From Empedobacter tilapiae (lineage in GTDB: Bacteria > Bacteroidota > Bacteroidia > Flavobacteriales > Weeksellaceae): a stretch of 64,000 nucleotides of DNA. Position numbers and translations under genes: made by a program. The number at the start of each line of letters is the position of its first letter. The stretch's first letter is position 1. The stretch is from positions 248,001-312,000 of the forward strand of contig NZ_SRPE01000003.1 in assembly GCF_004785645.1 (NCBI RefSeq), written 5' to 3'. Positions 35,704-45,016 of this stretch are shown in pieces. A model generated the notes under the pieces. It was given only the letters and a program-made list of their open reading frames with translations. It ran no database searches and was not told the DNA's origin.

Positions 35704-36912
35704 ATTTTAAGTATTGAACTTGAGGTTTTATTTAAATAATTATTAAATTCTTTTCCATTTGGATAAACTAGTTTTCCGTTATTTTCAAAAATTATTTTTG
35801 AATTTTTACCAAAGATAATTGATGCTTGTGGGGCAATAATTATAGGTGTTGAAATGGTTAAAACGATATTATTATCAATTTTTAAATTTGAATAAAAACG
35901 TTGTGTCTTTTCCCATTTTGTATTTTCGTTTATTAAAAAAGTATTCCTAAAAAAGAATCTTCTGTTGCAAATTGAATTAAATTAGTCTCTCTAAGGTTTT
36001 TATGAGCCTTTAAAATTTCTGTTGGTTGGAGATAATTTCTAGGATCCAACCCTGCTTGCGACATGATTGTATATTTACATGAGTTAGTGTTATGAAATTC
36101 ATTGCTGTGATTCAAACTAAGACTGTGCCCAATTTCATGAGCTAGCCCACGAGAATCTCCTATGTCCCAAGACATTGTTTCATCAGTAGTAGTATTATAC
36201 TTTTTAGGATGAAAATAACGATGAGCTAAGTATTTTAAATATCGGTTTGGGATATGATACTAATACTTTCAGATAAAGATTTGTTAGGAGATTCTGCAGC
36301 TGCAACTTCATTTAAATCAAAATCCTTACTTTTTACTTTATACAGACGATCATAGTTGTCAGCATCCATTGTTAGGTATACGTTTATCCCTTTTGAAATA
36401 GAGATGTTCTGAGAAATTTTATCATCTAAATAAGTTAAATACCAACCTCTATATGGTGTTATTCCACTATATTTTTTTTTCTGTAAATCTGCTCCGCTAT
36501 TTTTATAATTCCAAGCGTAACTATCTTTAATCTCTATATAATTAAATTTGAAACGAATTTTGGCATCCGGATAGAAGTCAGTACCTATATAACATCCTGT
36601 TAAACTCTCAGGTTTTACAAAATGACTCCAGATATTATTATTCGCATTCATAAAGTTTTCTAACGCTTCTTTCTCTTCAGAATTTTCTAAATCATAATTT
36701 CCTGTACCGTCATCTCGTTTCAGAATAATTACATTTACTTGTAAAGTGATTGGTTGTAAATCATCTGTGATAACAAAATTTTTTATTGTAGATTGGTTAG
36801 TAGAATTTAACGTATTTGAAGTTGTTGATTGATTAGGAAAAATTAAACCACCTTGTTGATTACTGCACGAAAAAAAAGAAAAACAAAAAATAATATAAAA
36901 TAACATTCTCAT
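35700..36912 (-). pseudogene. Frameshifted zinc metalloprotease lipoprotein, paralogue of the gene at 39183-40727
   Basis: Three reading frames in succession match one protein. The first (36235-36912) starts with a lipoprotein signal (CFSFFSCSNQQ) and resembles the N-terminal half of the metalloprotease at 39183-40727, for example VNVIILKRDDGTGNY against VNAIVLYRDDGSGNF. A frameshift near 36240-36265 leads to RYLKYLAHRYF and then to HEIGHSLSLNH (zinc-binding HExxHxxxxxH) and YTIMSQAG (Met-turn). A second frameshift near 35935-35945, in an A/T homopolymer, leads to a beta-rich C-terminal part ending at 35700. No type IX sorting domain follows. Two independent frameshifts make decay more likely than a sequencing error, but the second site is error-prone. 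Confidence 0.8.
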
Positions 36913-36936
36913 AAACAGAGTATTTGATTAGTTAAG

Positions 36937-38211
36937 TTACAACTTTTTTATTTCTTCTATTGTCATTGTCTTTGATTTTAAATCAATTAATTGTTGCGCT
37001 GACTCTTTCATCCAATCAATATCTTCATTTGTTTCTTCATTATTTAGAATAACTTCTATAATTCCTTTATTGTTATTCATCCAAGGAAGTAAATAGTAAT
37101 TAAGACCACCTTTATATGCTTTTTGCTGATGAAACTCTTTTCCTTTTGCTGTTTTTGAAACAAGTTGTTTTGTTGAATAATAATAAAGAGGTACTAAAAG
37201 AATAAGAACTGAAATGAAAGGGTTGTACTTTGGAAATTTTGTAATAAAATTATTTAAACCAATACTTAAAATAATCAAGTAGACTATATTAAAGTTTAAG
37301 AAAAATACATAGTTATCACTAACAGCATAAATAGTAGAGAAACAAAAAACAGGTAGTCCGAATATAACTAAATAAAGTAACGTCTTGTCTTTGATAAAAC
37401 TTTTAATCGGAATAAATAATAATGCAAAATTCAGAAACCAAAAATTATATATAATATAACCAATTGCTTTAAGAAGGTCTTTAAAATAGTTTGTAAGACC
37501 TTTCTTAAAAGAATCGGAAACCCAACTACTTTGAGAAGATGATAATACATTTTTTAGAGGTAAATTATTTGCAAGAGGATAAATGTATAAAAGTCCTAAA
37601 AAAATTAAAGGAATTATGAAATAAAGGAAATATCCTAGCTGATTGACATTTTTTCTGTATGCTAAATAACATAAATAAAAGTACGAGGGTAATAACAAAA
37701 TTCCTTGAACATGACAAAAAAAACTAAATCCAAGTATTGTGCCTACTAATAACAACGTTTTAGATTTTTTATTTTCAATAAATTTTAGAGAGAATAAACA
37801 ATATAAACTTATCCAAATTAAGCTAAAAGTATAAACTTCAATATTTTCGGTGTTTTTCCAAAAAGTAAAACTAAATCCAAATGCAACTGTACCTAATAAT
37901 GTAATCCAATTTTTTTTGACAGTTCTTTGTAGAATTAAGAAAAGAATATTCAGAACAATTATTGCCGAAATTATATTTACCCAACGACCAACTTCTATCG
38001 AGTCGATAAAAGGAAAAATTCTATAAATAAGAACCGTAAAGTTTTGATACAAAAAATGTGTAACAGAATAAGTTTCTAAACTAAATTGGTTCATTTCTAT
38101 ATCCATAACTTTTCCTGCAGAATCCCCAAATGTAATTTTAGAAAAGCTTCCTAAACGGTAAATAATTAAAAAAAATAGGGTAATAAGTAAATGGTAGAAT
38201 TGTTTTTTCAT
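36937..38211 (-). CDS. Polytopic membrane protein, GT-C/DUF2723-like
   Basis: 424 residues with 9 to 10 hydrophobic helices. ITFGDSAGKVMDIE near 28 lies where DUF2723 and related GT-C glycosyltransferases have a catalytic Asp in the first periplasmic loop. FSFTFWKNTENIEVYTFSLIWI matches the second conserved region (W-x-x-x-x-x-EVY). A short polar C-terminal domain follows. These proteins transfer lipid-linked sugars in the periplasm or are of unknown function. It is transcribed with the FemAB-like gene upstream (48-bp gap) and belongs to the polysaccharide locus. Confidence 0.65.
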   Translation of the reverse strand: MKKQFYHLLITLFFLIIYRLGSFSKITFGDSAGKVMDIEMNQFSLETYSVTHFLYQNFTVLIYRIFPFIDSIEVGRWVNIISAIIVLNILFLILQRTVKKNWITLLGTVAFGFSFTFWKNTENIEVYTFSLIWISLYCLFSLKFIENKKSKTLLLVGTILGFSFFCHVQGILLLPSYFYLCYLAYRKNVNQLGYFLYFIIPLIFLGLLYIYPLANNLPLKNVLSSSQSSWVSDSFKKGLTNYFKDLLKAIGYIIYNFWFLNFALLFIPIKSFIKDKTLLYLVIFGLPVFCFSTIYAVSDNYVFFLNFNIVYLIILSIGLNNFITKFPKYNPFISVLILLVPLYYYSTKQLVSKTAKGKEFHQQKAYKGGLNYYLLPWMNNNKGIIEVILNNEETNEDIDWMKESAQQLIDLKSKTMTIEEIKKL

Positions 38212-38258
38212 ATAATTTGTTTAAGAGAAATAAATTGTTGAAAATAAGATTTCGTATA

Positions 38259-39110
38259 TTAAATATTTAAATTAGAATAGAACGTGTAATTTCTTATTGT
38301 AGCTCCAAATCCATTATAAAACTTACTAATAGAAGGTATTGAAGATCCTTCAAAATCGAAAATGATTTTTTTACTTTTTAACTCTTTAAGCATTTCATTA
38401 ATAATTCCTGTAGGAACTTTTTTATCTTTACCAGTTTGTGAAGTGGCTGAATCAAGATAAAATACACGATTTTTAGATTTCATAAAACAAACAAACCCAA
38501 AAACTTCTTCGTCTTCTACAAATTGGATGTCTAAAAATTTGTAATGATTTAATACTGTGAGTAATTTTTTATAATAAGGAATATTAACAAAATGATTTCT
38601 ATGTTGTATTTTAAAGTTTAGTAGAGGCTCGATTTTATCGTTTTTTTTGATTACTAATTGTTGTTTTGTAAAGTAATTTACATTACGTTGAACCATTTTA
38701 CTATAATTTTCAAAATGAAATTGATCTAACTCTATTATTTGATTAACTCGTTTTTTCCCCTTCGGCTCAAACATTTCTGTATTTTCCTCATTAAAAGAAT
38801 AAGCTCTTACTAAATTTCGGTGTAGTTTATTTTCAAAAAGTTGAAAAGTTTCTTTCGAAAAATTGTCTTGATGAAAAACACCTAATTGTTGACAGTAAAT
38901 AGGTTGTACAATAAATTTAAACCCAAATTTCTTTACAAATGGTAAAGGCATTATTGCTTCATAATCGTTCAAAACATAGCAATCCCAATTGTTTTCAACC
39001 AAAGCATCTAAATACCAATATTCAGCATATATTCGGTAATTCACCGATTTGTTTAAACACTCGGTGTATTTGTTTATATCTATTTTTTTTCTAGGAATTC
39101 TTTTAATCAT
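38259..39110 (-). CDS. FemAB/GNAT-like acyl- or aminoacyltransferase
   Basis: 283 residues. The N-terminal part YAEYWYLDALVENNWDCYVL, followed by AIMPLPFVKKFGFKFIVQP, is the start of the FemAB-like family. The C-terminal half has a GNAT-type fold: VFGFVCFMKSKNRVFYLDSA and then FDFEGSSIPSISKFYNGFG. Members add amino acids or acyl groups to glycans or peptidoglycan precursors. Its place between glycan genes suggests it decorates the surface polysaccharide; the donor is unknown. Confidence 0.7.
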   Translation of the reverse strand: MIKRIPRKKIDINKYTECLNKSVNYRIYAEYWYLDALVENNWDCYVLNDYEAIMPLPFVKKFGFKFIVQPIYCQQLGVFHQDNFSKETFQLFENKLHRNLVRAYSFNEENTEMFEPKGKKRVNQIIELDQFHFENYSKMVQRNVNYFTKQQLVIKKNDKIEPLLNFKIQHRNHFVNIPYYKKLLTVLNHYKFLDIQFVEDEEVFGFVCFMKSKNRVFYLDSATSQTGKDKKVPTGIINEMLKELKSKKIIFDFEGSSIPSISKFYNGFGATIRNYTFYSNLNI

Positions 39111-39144
39111 TATGTTAACAACGAAATAAAATTAAATATCATAT

Positions 39145-39180
39145 AAAATAAAGTCTTCTATTTTTAGAAGACTTTATTTT
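39145..39180. terminator. Terminator after the metalloprotease gene
   Basis: AAAATAAAGTCTTCTA at 39145-39160 and its perfect complement at 39165-39180 form a 16-bp stem around TTTT. It lies 2 bp after the minus-strand stop of the metalloprotease. Confidence 0.85.
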
Positions 39181-39182
39181 GA

Positions 39183-40727
39183 TTACTTAATAATTAATTG
39201 TTTACTTATTTTTTCTGTTCCTTTTTCTATGATGACGATATAATTACCTTTTGGGATAGAAGTCAAATTGAAAGAAGTTTTTTGTAATGTAACATTTTTT
39301 GATTCAATTTTTTGATTCATATAATTGTATATACTAATCCTTGCTCCTTCAAAATTTTGATCATTGATTTCTATATGGATATTTCCGTCAGAAGGATTAG
39401 GATAAATTTTTATTTGATCTATTAAATTGCTTTCTTTTCCTTGTTCAATTAAAGAGAAACACGGTGTTAAGTTTGTAGGATTTGCAATGATTTTAAAATA
39501 GGTGTTTGCATGTAAAGCATTTGAATTGGTATTAGAAGTCACAGTGAAATTTCCTTGAGGAGATTTATATAGCCCACCCCAATTTTTGTTATCTGCTGAT
39601 AAAATAACTCCTCCATCTAATGTTAAAGTTCCTCCATTTCGTATATATATTACAGATTGAGGAGGCATAATTAAATCTCCTTTTAGCGTTAAATTAGCTC
39701 CACTTTCTATAATTAAATCTGAATAAATACGTCGTTTTCCATTCCAGGTTTGATCTTGTGTAATTTTAAGCCCAGCGTTGTAATAAGAGTCTTCTGTTAC
39801 AAATTGGATTAAATTAGTTTTGGTTAGATTATCATGTACTGTACGAATTTGAGTGGGTGTCAAAAAGTTTTTAGGGGAACTACCTTCAGGGTTCATAATG
39901 TTATTAGTGCAACTAGAAAGATGACCTAAATTGAAATTATGTCCTAATTCATGTGCTACGCCTCCTCTTGCATCATTAATGTGCCAGTTTCTTGTTTCTT
40001 CCCATGAAGTATTGTATTGTTCAGCAAGTTTATACTTATGGTAAAAATATTTCAAAAAACGTAGAGGAACATGTGTTCTTGAACTTTTATTAAAATCTGT
40101 AAATGAAGGAGATTCTCCTCCTGCGATTGTAGTTGAAAAAGGCCAATAGTTACCTTTTGTTTTTACCACACTATCATGTGCCAATGCATCTGAAGTAAAA
40201 TAGCTGTTAATTGCCTTAGGGTAATTAGGACTGTTGTGTATGACATCATCTAGAGGATTTAAGTACCAATTTGAGGAAGGAGTGAAACTTCCTAATATAT
40301 AAGGATTTTTAGTTAAATCTGTTCCTCCATTTCTCATATTCCAATAATACGTATTAGCTATAGGAATAACATTATTTGTTATACGAATTTTCATGTCACT
40401 AAAAAATTCTGCACCATTGTATCCACAATTATCATAATTTGCAGGTTTTACAAGATTTGAATAAACGTAATTGGTATAATCCAAATATTCCATAAAAACT
40501 TTAGATTGTTCAATACTTTCTTGGTCAGAACCTAAAAGTTTAAAGTTACCTGAACCATCATCTCTGTATAAAACAATTGCATTTACGCGAACTGTAATAG
40601 GTTTTAATAAATTAATATTAGCATTGTTAATATTATCATTGTAACAATGTTTTACTGTATGTTCTGTAATTTGAGCATTCGAGATACTTGTAAAACCGAT
40701 AAAAGAGAGTAAAAAAAGATTATTCAT
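39183..40727 (-). CDS. Secreted zinc metalloprotease with type IX secretion sorting domain
   Basis: 514 residues with a signal peptide ending SNAQ near 15-18. The zinc site is HELGHNFNLGH, with the Met-turn in NNIMNPEG, as in metzincin-type proteases. A beta-rich region from about 315 to 425 follows. The C-terminus, from about 435, is a Por-type T9SS sorting domain: YPNPSDGN, RISIYNYMNQKI, and GNYIVIIEKG ending KQLIIK. The protein is therefore expected to cross the outer membrane by the type IX system and be released or anchored at the surface. The substrate is unknown. A broken paralogue lacking the sorting domain and carrying a lipoprotein signal lies 2.3 kb away. Confidence 0.85.
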   Translation of the reverse strand: MNNLFLLSFIGFTSISNAQITEHTVKHCYNDNINNANINLLKPITVRVNAIVLYRDDGSGNFKLLGSDQESIEQSKVFMEYLDYTNYVYSNLVKPANYDNCGYNGAEFFSDMKIRITNNVIPIANTYYWNMRNGGTDLTKNPYILGSFTPSSNWYLNPLDDVIHNSPNYPKAINSYFTSDALAHDSVVKTKGNYWPFSTTIAGGESPSFTDFNKSSRTHVPLRFLKYFYHKYKLAEQYNTSWEETRNWHINDARGGVAHELGHNFNLGHLSSCTNNIMNPEGSSPKNFLTPTQIRTVHDNLTKTNLIQFVTEDSYYNAGLKITQDQTWNGKRRIYSDLIIESGANLTLKGDLIMPPQSVIYIRNGGTLTLDGGVILSADNKNWGGLYKSPQGNFTVTSNTNSNALHANTYFKIIANPTNLTPCFSLIEQGKESNLIDQIKIYPNPSDGNIHIEINDQNFEGARISIYNYMNQKIESKNVTLQKTSFNLTSIPKGNYIVIIEKGTEKISKQLIIK

Positions 40728-40751
40728 AATACATGTTTTGTGTTAATGTAT

Positions 40752-40781
40752 TAAATATAAGCGTTTTATTTGATATGTCAA
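40752..40781 (-). promoter_or_regulatory. Promoter of the T9SS metalloprotease
   Basis: On the minus strand TTG (complement of 40779-40781), a 19-bp spacer and TATATTTA (complement of 40752-40759) closely match the Bacteroidota promoter, with one base off in the -7 element. It lies 25 bp before the start codon and after the deacetylase gene. Confidence 0.5.
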
Positions 40782-40790
40782 TAACTGTTT

Positions 40791-42017
40791 TTAGAAAATA
40801 CTTTCATATACTTTTCGCCATTCAGACCAATCTTCGTTCAAGTTTGATTGATGGAACAATGTTATAAACGTCCCGTTTACATCTTTAATTGTTTGTTTCA
40901 ATCGTTTTATTTCATCTATAGCCTGTTGTGGAGAAAGATTTAAATAATTTTTCATTGTGACATCCATTGCAACAAAAGGATATATTGTTAACAATGTTTG
41001 TTGATTAGTTGATAAATCGAACCATTTGAAAGGAGTAGAAGTTCCAGCTCTAAAACCCAACTGATGTTGAAATCCCATGGTGTAATCTTCCGAAATTTCG
41101 TTTATTAACAATTGTTGATAAGTATTTGGAAAATTTAATTTGATAAAATGTTGGCGAGATTTTTTTATTGGTTGATTGATAATTTTTTCCAATCGATTTA
41201 TCTCAGTTTTTAATTTTTTTTTCTCAATATTAGCTAGATAAGAAGGGTGAATTCCAATTTTTGCCCAAGTCGAAATGTTGTTAATTAAATCTTTTTGAGC
41301 ATTATTTTTCCAATGATGATTTTTATCGAAAGTAGAATAATCACCTAATAACCAAAAGAAAATTGTTTCGATTTGATGTTTTTCAGCTAAATCTTTCAAA
41401 TAATCAAATGTGTCATAAGGATCTTTTACTTGATGATCTAAAACCTTGATTTGATTTAGTGTTTCTTTAAAGTCACCTTTTACAAGTTTCTTTAAAATAG
41501 AACCATATTTTATTTTTGGATAATGATGAAGGTATTTCCAAGCATAATCAACATCATGAGTATTTATTTGTTTGAAAATTCTTTGTTTAAAATAAATTTC
41601 AGGAAATTTAGTTTTTATTTTCTGTTGAATTTTAATACAAATTTCATCTACAATTGGTTTCGAATAATCTAAATCCGAACCTAAAAAGCGATTATGTTCA
41701 TCAAATAAATAGTTAGGAGAATTGTACTCTTCATAACGAGAAAGCCAATAAAAACATTTTCCTATTTCGTTTAATGTATAATAATTTATATTTTTATTAA
41801 TGTCAATTTCTAACAAAATTTCATCAACATTGAAATTGATTTCATCTTCTAAAAATTGATTCGAAAAGTTGATTTTTGGTAAAATTGATTGTAAAAACTC
41901 ATCAAAATCTGTAGTCATTTTATAACTAATTCCAGAAAACTCAATCAAAATGAAATCGAAAATATAAGTGATTCGATTTGTTATTTTTTCTGTAAATATA
42001 ATGACTTGTGACTCCAA
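40791..42017 (-). CDS. Polysaccharide deacetylase-family protein with N-terminal DUF7033-like domain
   Basis: 408 residues. The first 140 or so residues match the N-terminal domain found on Bacteroidota polysaccharide deacetylases (FYWLSRYEEYNSP near 88). The NodB-like part carries THDVDYAWK with the metal-binding Asp, GIHPSY with the second metal ligand, and a late GFRAGTSTPFKWFDL block. Such enzymes remove acetyl groups from N-acetylated glycans or related substrates. It is separated from the rest of the polysaccharide locus only by the metalloprotease gene. Activity is inferred from motifs. Confidence 0.8.
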   Translation of the reverse strand: MESQVIIFTEKITNRITYIFDFILIEFSGISYKMTTDFDEFLQSILPKINFSNQFLEDEINFNVDEILLEIDINKNINYYTLNEIGKCFYWLSRYEEYNSPNYLFDEHNRFLGSDLDYSKPIVDEICIKIQQKIKTKFPEIYFKQRIFKQINTHDVDYAWKYLHHYPKIKYGSILKKLVKGDFKETLNQIKVLDHQVKDPYDTFDYLKDLAEKHQIETIFFWLLGDYSTFDKNHHWKNNAQKDLINNISTWAKIGIHPSYLANIEKKKLKTEINRLEKIINQPIKKSRQHFIKLNFPNTYQQLLINEISEDYTMGFQHQLGFRAGTSTPFKWFDLSTNQQTLLTIYPFVAMDVTMKNYLNLSPQQAIDEIKRLKQTIKDVNGTFITLFHQSNLNEDWSEWRKVYESIF

Positions 42018-42045
42018 AATTAATCTGCAATAAAGCTTAAAGATA

Positions 42046-42753
42046 TTAAATTAGACCTTTATCAGCAAAAGAATAAAAATCTTTTTGAGAAACGATAATA
42101 TGATCCAAAACTTGAATATCAAGTAATAGAGCAGCTTCTTTTATTTTTTGTGTAATTGATTTGTCAGATAGACTAGGAGTTAAATTTCCAGATGGATGAT
42201 TGTGAGAAAGTATCATTGCTGTAGCCATTAACTCTAAAGCTCTTTTAAAAATAATACGAAGATCTACAGCTGTTTGCGTAATTCCTCCACGAGAAATTTG
42301 TTCAGTTTTAATAATTCGATTTCCTTGATTAAGAAACATTACCCAAAATTCTTCATTTGGTAAATCTCCAATTTGTTGTTGAAGTACTGTTGCTGCATCT
42401 TTACTTGAAGTGATTTTATCACGTTCTAAAACTTCTTGTGAATTTCGCCTTCTACCAATTTCCATTGCTGTAATAATTGAAATTGCTTTTGCTTCACCAA
42501 TTCCCTTAAACTTGCATAAATCTTCGATCGTATATTTTGCTAATTCATTCCAATTATTATTAACCGAATTTAAGATTCGTTTAGCTAATTCTACAGCAGA
42601 TTCATCTCTATTTCCGCTTCCCATAATAATCGCTAATAGCTCAGCATCGGATAAAGAAGATCGTCCTTTTAAAGCTAATTTTTCGCGAGGTCGATCATCT
42701 TCATTCCAATTTTTTATTGTGCTTTTACTCTCTAAGTAATCCATCATCTTCAC
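42046..42753 (-). CDS. radC: RadC/YicR-family JAMM-domain protein
   Basis: 235 residues. LSHNHPSGNLTPSLSD carries the HxH-x-D metal site of the JAMM/MPN fold. The N-terminal part has a UPF0758 domain with REKLALKGRSSLSDAELLAIIMGSG and a helix-hairpin-helix FKGIGEAKAISI. RadC proteins are common in DNA-processing contexts but their activity is unsettled. Its first codons overlap the upstream lipoprotein gene by up to 29 bp; Met residues at 3 and 4 offer shorter starts. Confidence 0.92.
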   Translation of the reverse strand: MKMMDYLESKSTIKNWNEDDRPREKLALKGRSSLSDAELLAIIMGSGNRDESAVELAKRILNSVNNNWNELAKYTIEDLCKFKGIGEAKAISIITAMEIGRRRNSQEVLERDKITSSKDAATVLQQQIGDLPNEEFWVMFLNQGNRIIKTEQISRGGITQTAVDLRIIFKRALELMATAMILSHNHPSGNLTPSLSDKSITQKIKEAALLLDIQVLDHIIVSQKDFYSFADKGLI

Positions 42754-43189
42754 TATTAATTTTTATATAACTATAATAAAAACCATCATTAAATTCTTCG
42801 CTGATTCCAAGTTTATTTTCTTGTAAGTGATAACTTTGTCCCATTGACATATTTCCATTTGTATAAATCATAGGAACTTGTTCTGAATTATGAATGCTTT
42901 TTCCTTTTCCTAAAATATAAGTTGTTCGAGATGTCTCTTTTCCGTTAATTATTGTTATTATTTCGGTTGGAGTAAATTCTAAAACAATGGCTTGTCCCAT
43001 TGGAGGATCCTGTTCTTTTCCTATAATTCCGCCTGAAAGTTTCACCAATTTCCATCGTCCAATTAGAGTTGATTCTTGAGTTTTTTCTGTTGAATCTGTT
43101 TTTTTATTATTTGTTGTTCTTTTTATAGATTGACAGCTTGATAAAGTAATTAAAGCAGTAAATATTATGTAAGTGATTTTACGTTTCAT
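42725..43189 (-). CDS. Small hypothetical lipoprotein
   Basis: About 154 residues from the ATG at 43189, chosen because MKRKITYIIFTALITLSSC is then a clean lipoprotein signal with Cys19; an in-frame start at 43264 would lie in the glnS terminator region. A Lys/Thr-rich linker follows, then a compact domain beginning LIGRWKLVKLSGG, with LEFTPTEIITIINGKE. The W-K-L start is typical of lipocalin-like and META-like small domains, but no family is certain. It overlaps radC. Confidence 0.6.
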   Translation of the reverse strand: MKRKITYIIFTALITLSSCQSIKRTTNNKKTDSTEKTQESTLIGRWKLVKLSGGIIGKEQDPPMGQAIVLEFTPTEIITIINGKETSRTTYILGKGKSIHNSEQVPMIYTNGNMSMGQSYHLQENKLGISEEFNDGFYYSYIKINSEDDGLLRE

Positions 43190-43219
43190 GTTTAAAATTT
43201 GAATTAAATATAATAAAAA

Positions 43220-43245
43220 AAGCTCGAACAAATTTGTTCGAGCTT
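43220..43245 (-). terminator. glnS terminator
   Basis: A perfect palindrome, AAGCTCGAACAAA at 43220-43232 with TTTGTTCGAGCTT at 43233-43245, followed on the minus strand by TTTTTTATT. It lies 22 bp after the glnS stop. Confidence 0.85.
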
Positions 43246-43266
43246 GATATTTAAAGAAATACAATT

Positions 43267-44949
43267 CTATTTATTCACTTTTGCCCAAGTATCTTTTAAT
43301 GTAACTGTTCTATTGAAAATTAATTTTTCTTTAGAAGAATCACGATCTAAAGCAAAATATCCAATACGTTGAAATTGAAATTTATCTTCTACTTTAGCTT
43401 CTTTTAAAGCGGGTTCTGCAAACCCTTGTTTTATAGTTAAAGAATTAGGATTGACGAATTGTAAAAAGTCAACATCTTTCTCTGCATCAGGAGATTCAAC
43501 TGTAAATAAACGATCGTATTCGCGCACTTCGATTGGAATATTTTCTGTTGCAGAAACCCAATGTAATGTACCTTTTACTTTACGTTTAGAAGCTTCAGTT
43601 CCGCTTCCAGACTTCGTTTCAGGATCGTAAGTTGCATAAATTGTGGTGATATTTCCTTCAGCATCTTTCTCTACTCTTTCAGCTTTAATGAAATATGCTC
43701 CTTTTAAACGAACTTCGTTTCCTAAAGATAAACGGAAGAATTTTTTAGGCGCTTCTTCCATAAAATCTTCACGTTCGATATAAATCTCACGTGTAAAAGG
43801 AACGATACGAGTTCCAGCTGTTTCGTCTTCTGGATTATTCTCAATTTCTAATTCCTCCACTTGTCCTTCTGGATAATTTTCGATCACAACTTTTACTGGA
43901 TCAATGACAGCAAAAACACGAGGAGCAATTTTGTTTAAATGATCACGAACAGAAAACTCTAATAATGAAATGTCTAATACATTATCGCGTTTTGCAACAC
44001 CAGCAGTATTCCAAAAATTCTTGATAGATTCTGGCGTATAACCACGACGACGTAAACCTGAAATTGTAGGCATGCGCGGGTCGTCCCAGCCTGTTACAAC
44101 TCCTTCTTGAACCAATTTCATCAACTTACGTTTACTTGTAATCATATACGAAACATTACCACGAGCAAATTCGCGTTGTTTTGGTTTTTGAGGTTGATTT
44201 GGTAACTCAACATTATTCGCATACCATTCATATAAATCACGGTGATTTTTGAATTCTAATGAACATAATGAGTGAGAAATTCCTTCGATATAATCAGATT
44301 CTCCATGCGTCCAATCGTACATTGGGTACATTTTCCATGTATCGTCAGTGCGGTGATGAGGACGTTTCAAAATACGATACATAACAGGGTCGCGCATGTT
44401 CATATTAGGAGAAGTCATGTCTATTTTTGCACGTAAAACATGTGTACCTTCTTCAAATTCTCCTGCTTTCATTCGTTCGAAAAGTTCTAAATTTTCTTCA
44501 ACAGAACGATTTCTGAAAGGAGATTCGATCCCAGGTTCAAAAGGTGTTTTACGTTGTTCATTAATCACTTCTGAAGATTGGTCGTCGATGTACGCTTTTC
44601 CTTCTTTAATTAATTGAACAGCCCAATCGTAAAGCTGCTGGAAATAATCAGAAGCATAGCGTTCTTCTGCCCACTCGAAACCTAACCATTTCACATCTTC
44701 GCGGATAGAATCTACGAATTCTTGCTCTTCTTTGTCAGGATTAGTGTCATCAAAACGTAAGTTTACAGGCGCATTGTAACGCTGTCCTAAACCGAAGTTT
44801 AAGCAGATTGCTTTTGCATGCCCGATATGCAAATAACCATTTGGTTCTGGTGGGAAACGAAAACGTAAATTTTCTTTTGGCATCCCGTTGGCTAAATCAT
44901 CTTCAATGATTTGCTCAATAAAATTCAATGATTTTTTTTCTTCTTCCAT
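43267..44949 (-). CDS. glnS: Glutaminyl-tRNA synthetase
   Basis: 560 residues, the length of bacterial GlnS. PPEPNGYLHIGHAKAI holds the HIGH motif at 41-44. MITSKRKLMKLV is the KMSKS-type loop. The C-terminal half is the two-barrel anticodon-binding region (REIYIEREDFMEEAPKKFFRL). GlnS in Bacteroidota is thought to have come by ancient transfer; the rest of the lineage uses it instead of the amidotransferase route. It has its own promoter and terminator. Confidence 0.97.
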   Translation of the reverse strand: MEEEKKSLNFIEQIIEDDLANGMPKENLRFRFPPEPNGYLHIGHAKAICLNFGLGQRYNAPVNLRFDDTNPDKEEQEFVDSIREDVKWLGFEWAEERYASDYFQQLYDWAVQLIKEGKAYIDDQSSEVINEQRKTPFEPGIESPFRNRSVEENLELFERMKAGEFEEGTHVLRAKIDMTSPNMNMRDPVMYRILKRPHHRTDDTWKMYPMYDWTHGESDYIEGISHSLCSLEFKNHRDLYEWYANNVELPNQPQKPKQREFARGNVSYMITSKRKLMKLVQEGVVTGWDDPRMPTISGLRRRGYTPESIKNFWNTAGVAKRDNVLDISLLEFSVRDHLNKIAPRVFAVIDPVKVVIENYPEGQVEELEIENNPEDETAGTRIVPFTREIYIEREDFMEEAPKKFFRLSLGNEVRLKGAYFIKAERVEKDAEGNITTIYATYDPETKSGSGTEASKRKVKGTLHWVSATENIPIEVREYDRLFTVESPDAEKDVDFLQFVNPNSLTIKQGFAEPALKEAKVEDKFQFQRIGYFALDRDSSKEKLIFNRTVTLKDTWAKVNK

Positions 44950-44971
44950 TTTTTAATTACGATTGAGTTTG

Positions 44972-44979
44972 CAAAGGTA
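44972..44979 (-). promoter_or_regulatory. -7 element of glnS
   Basis: On the minus strand TACCTTTG matches TAnnTTTG, 22 bp before the glnS ATG. No good -33 element was found at the expected distance. Confidence 0.5.
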
Positions 44980-45016
44980 CGAAATTGACAATAAAAATAG
45001 ATGGATTGTTTTTTGA

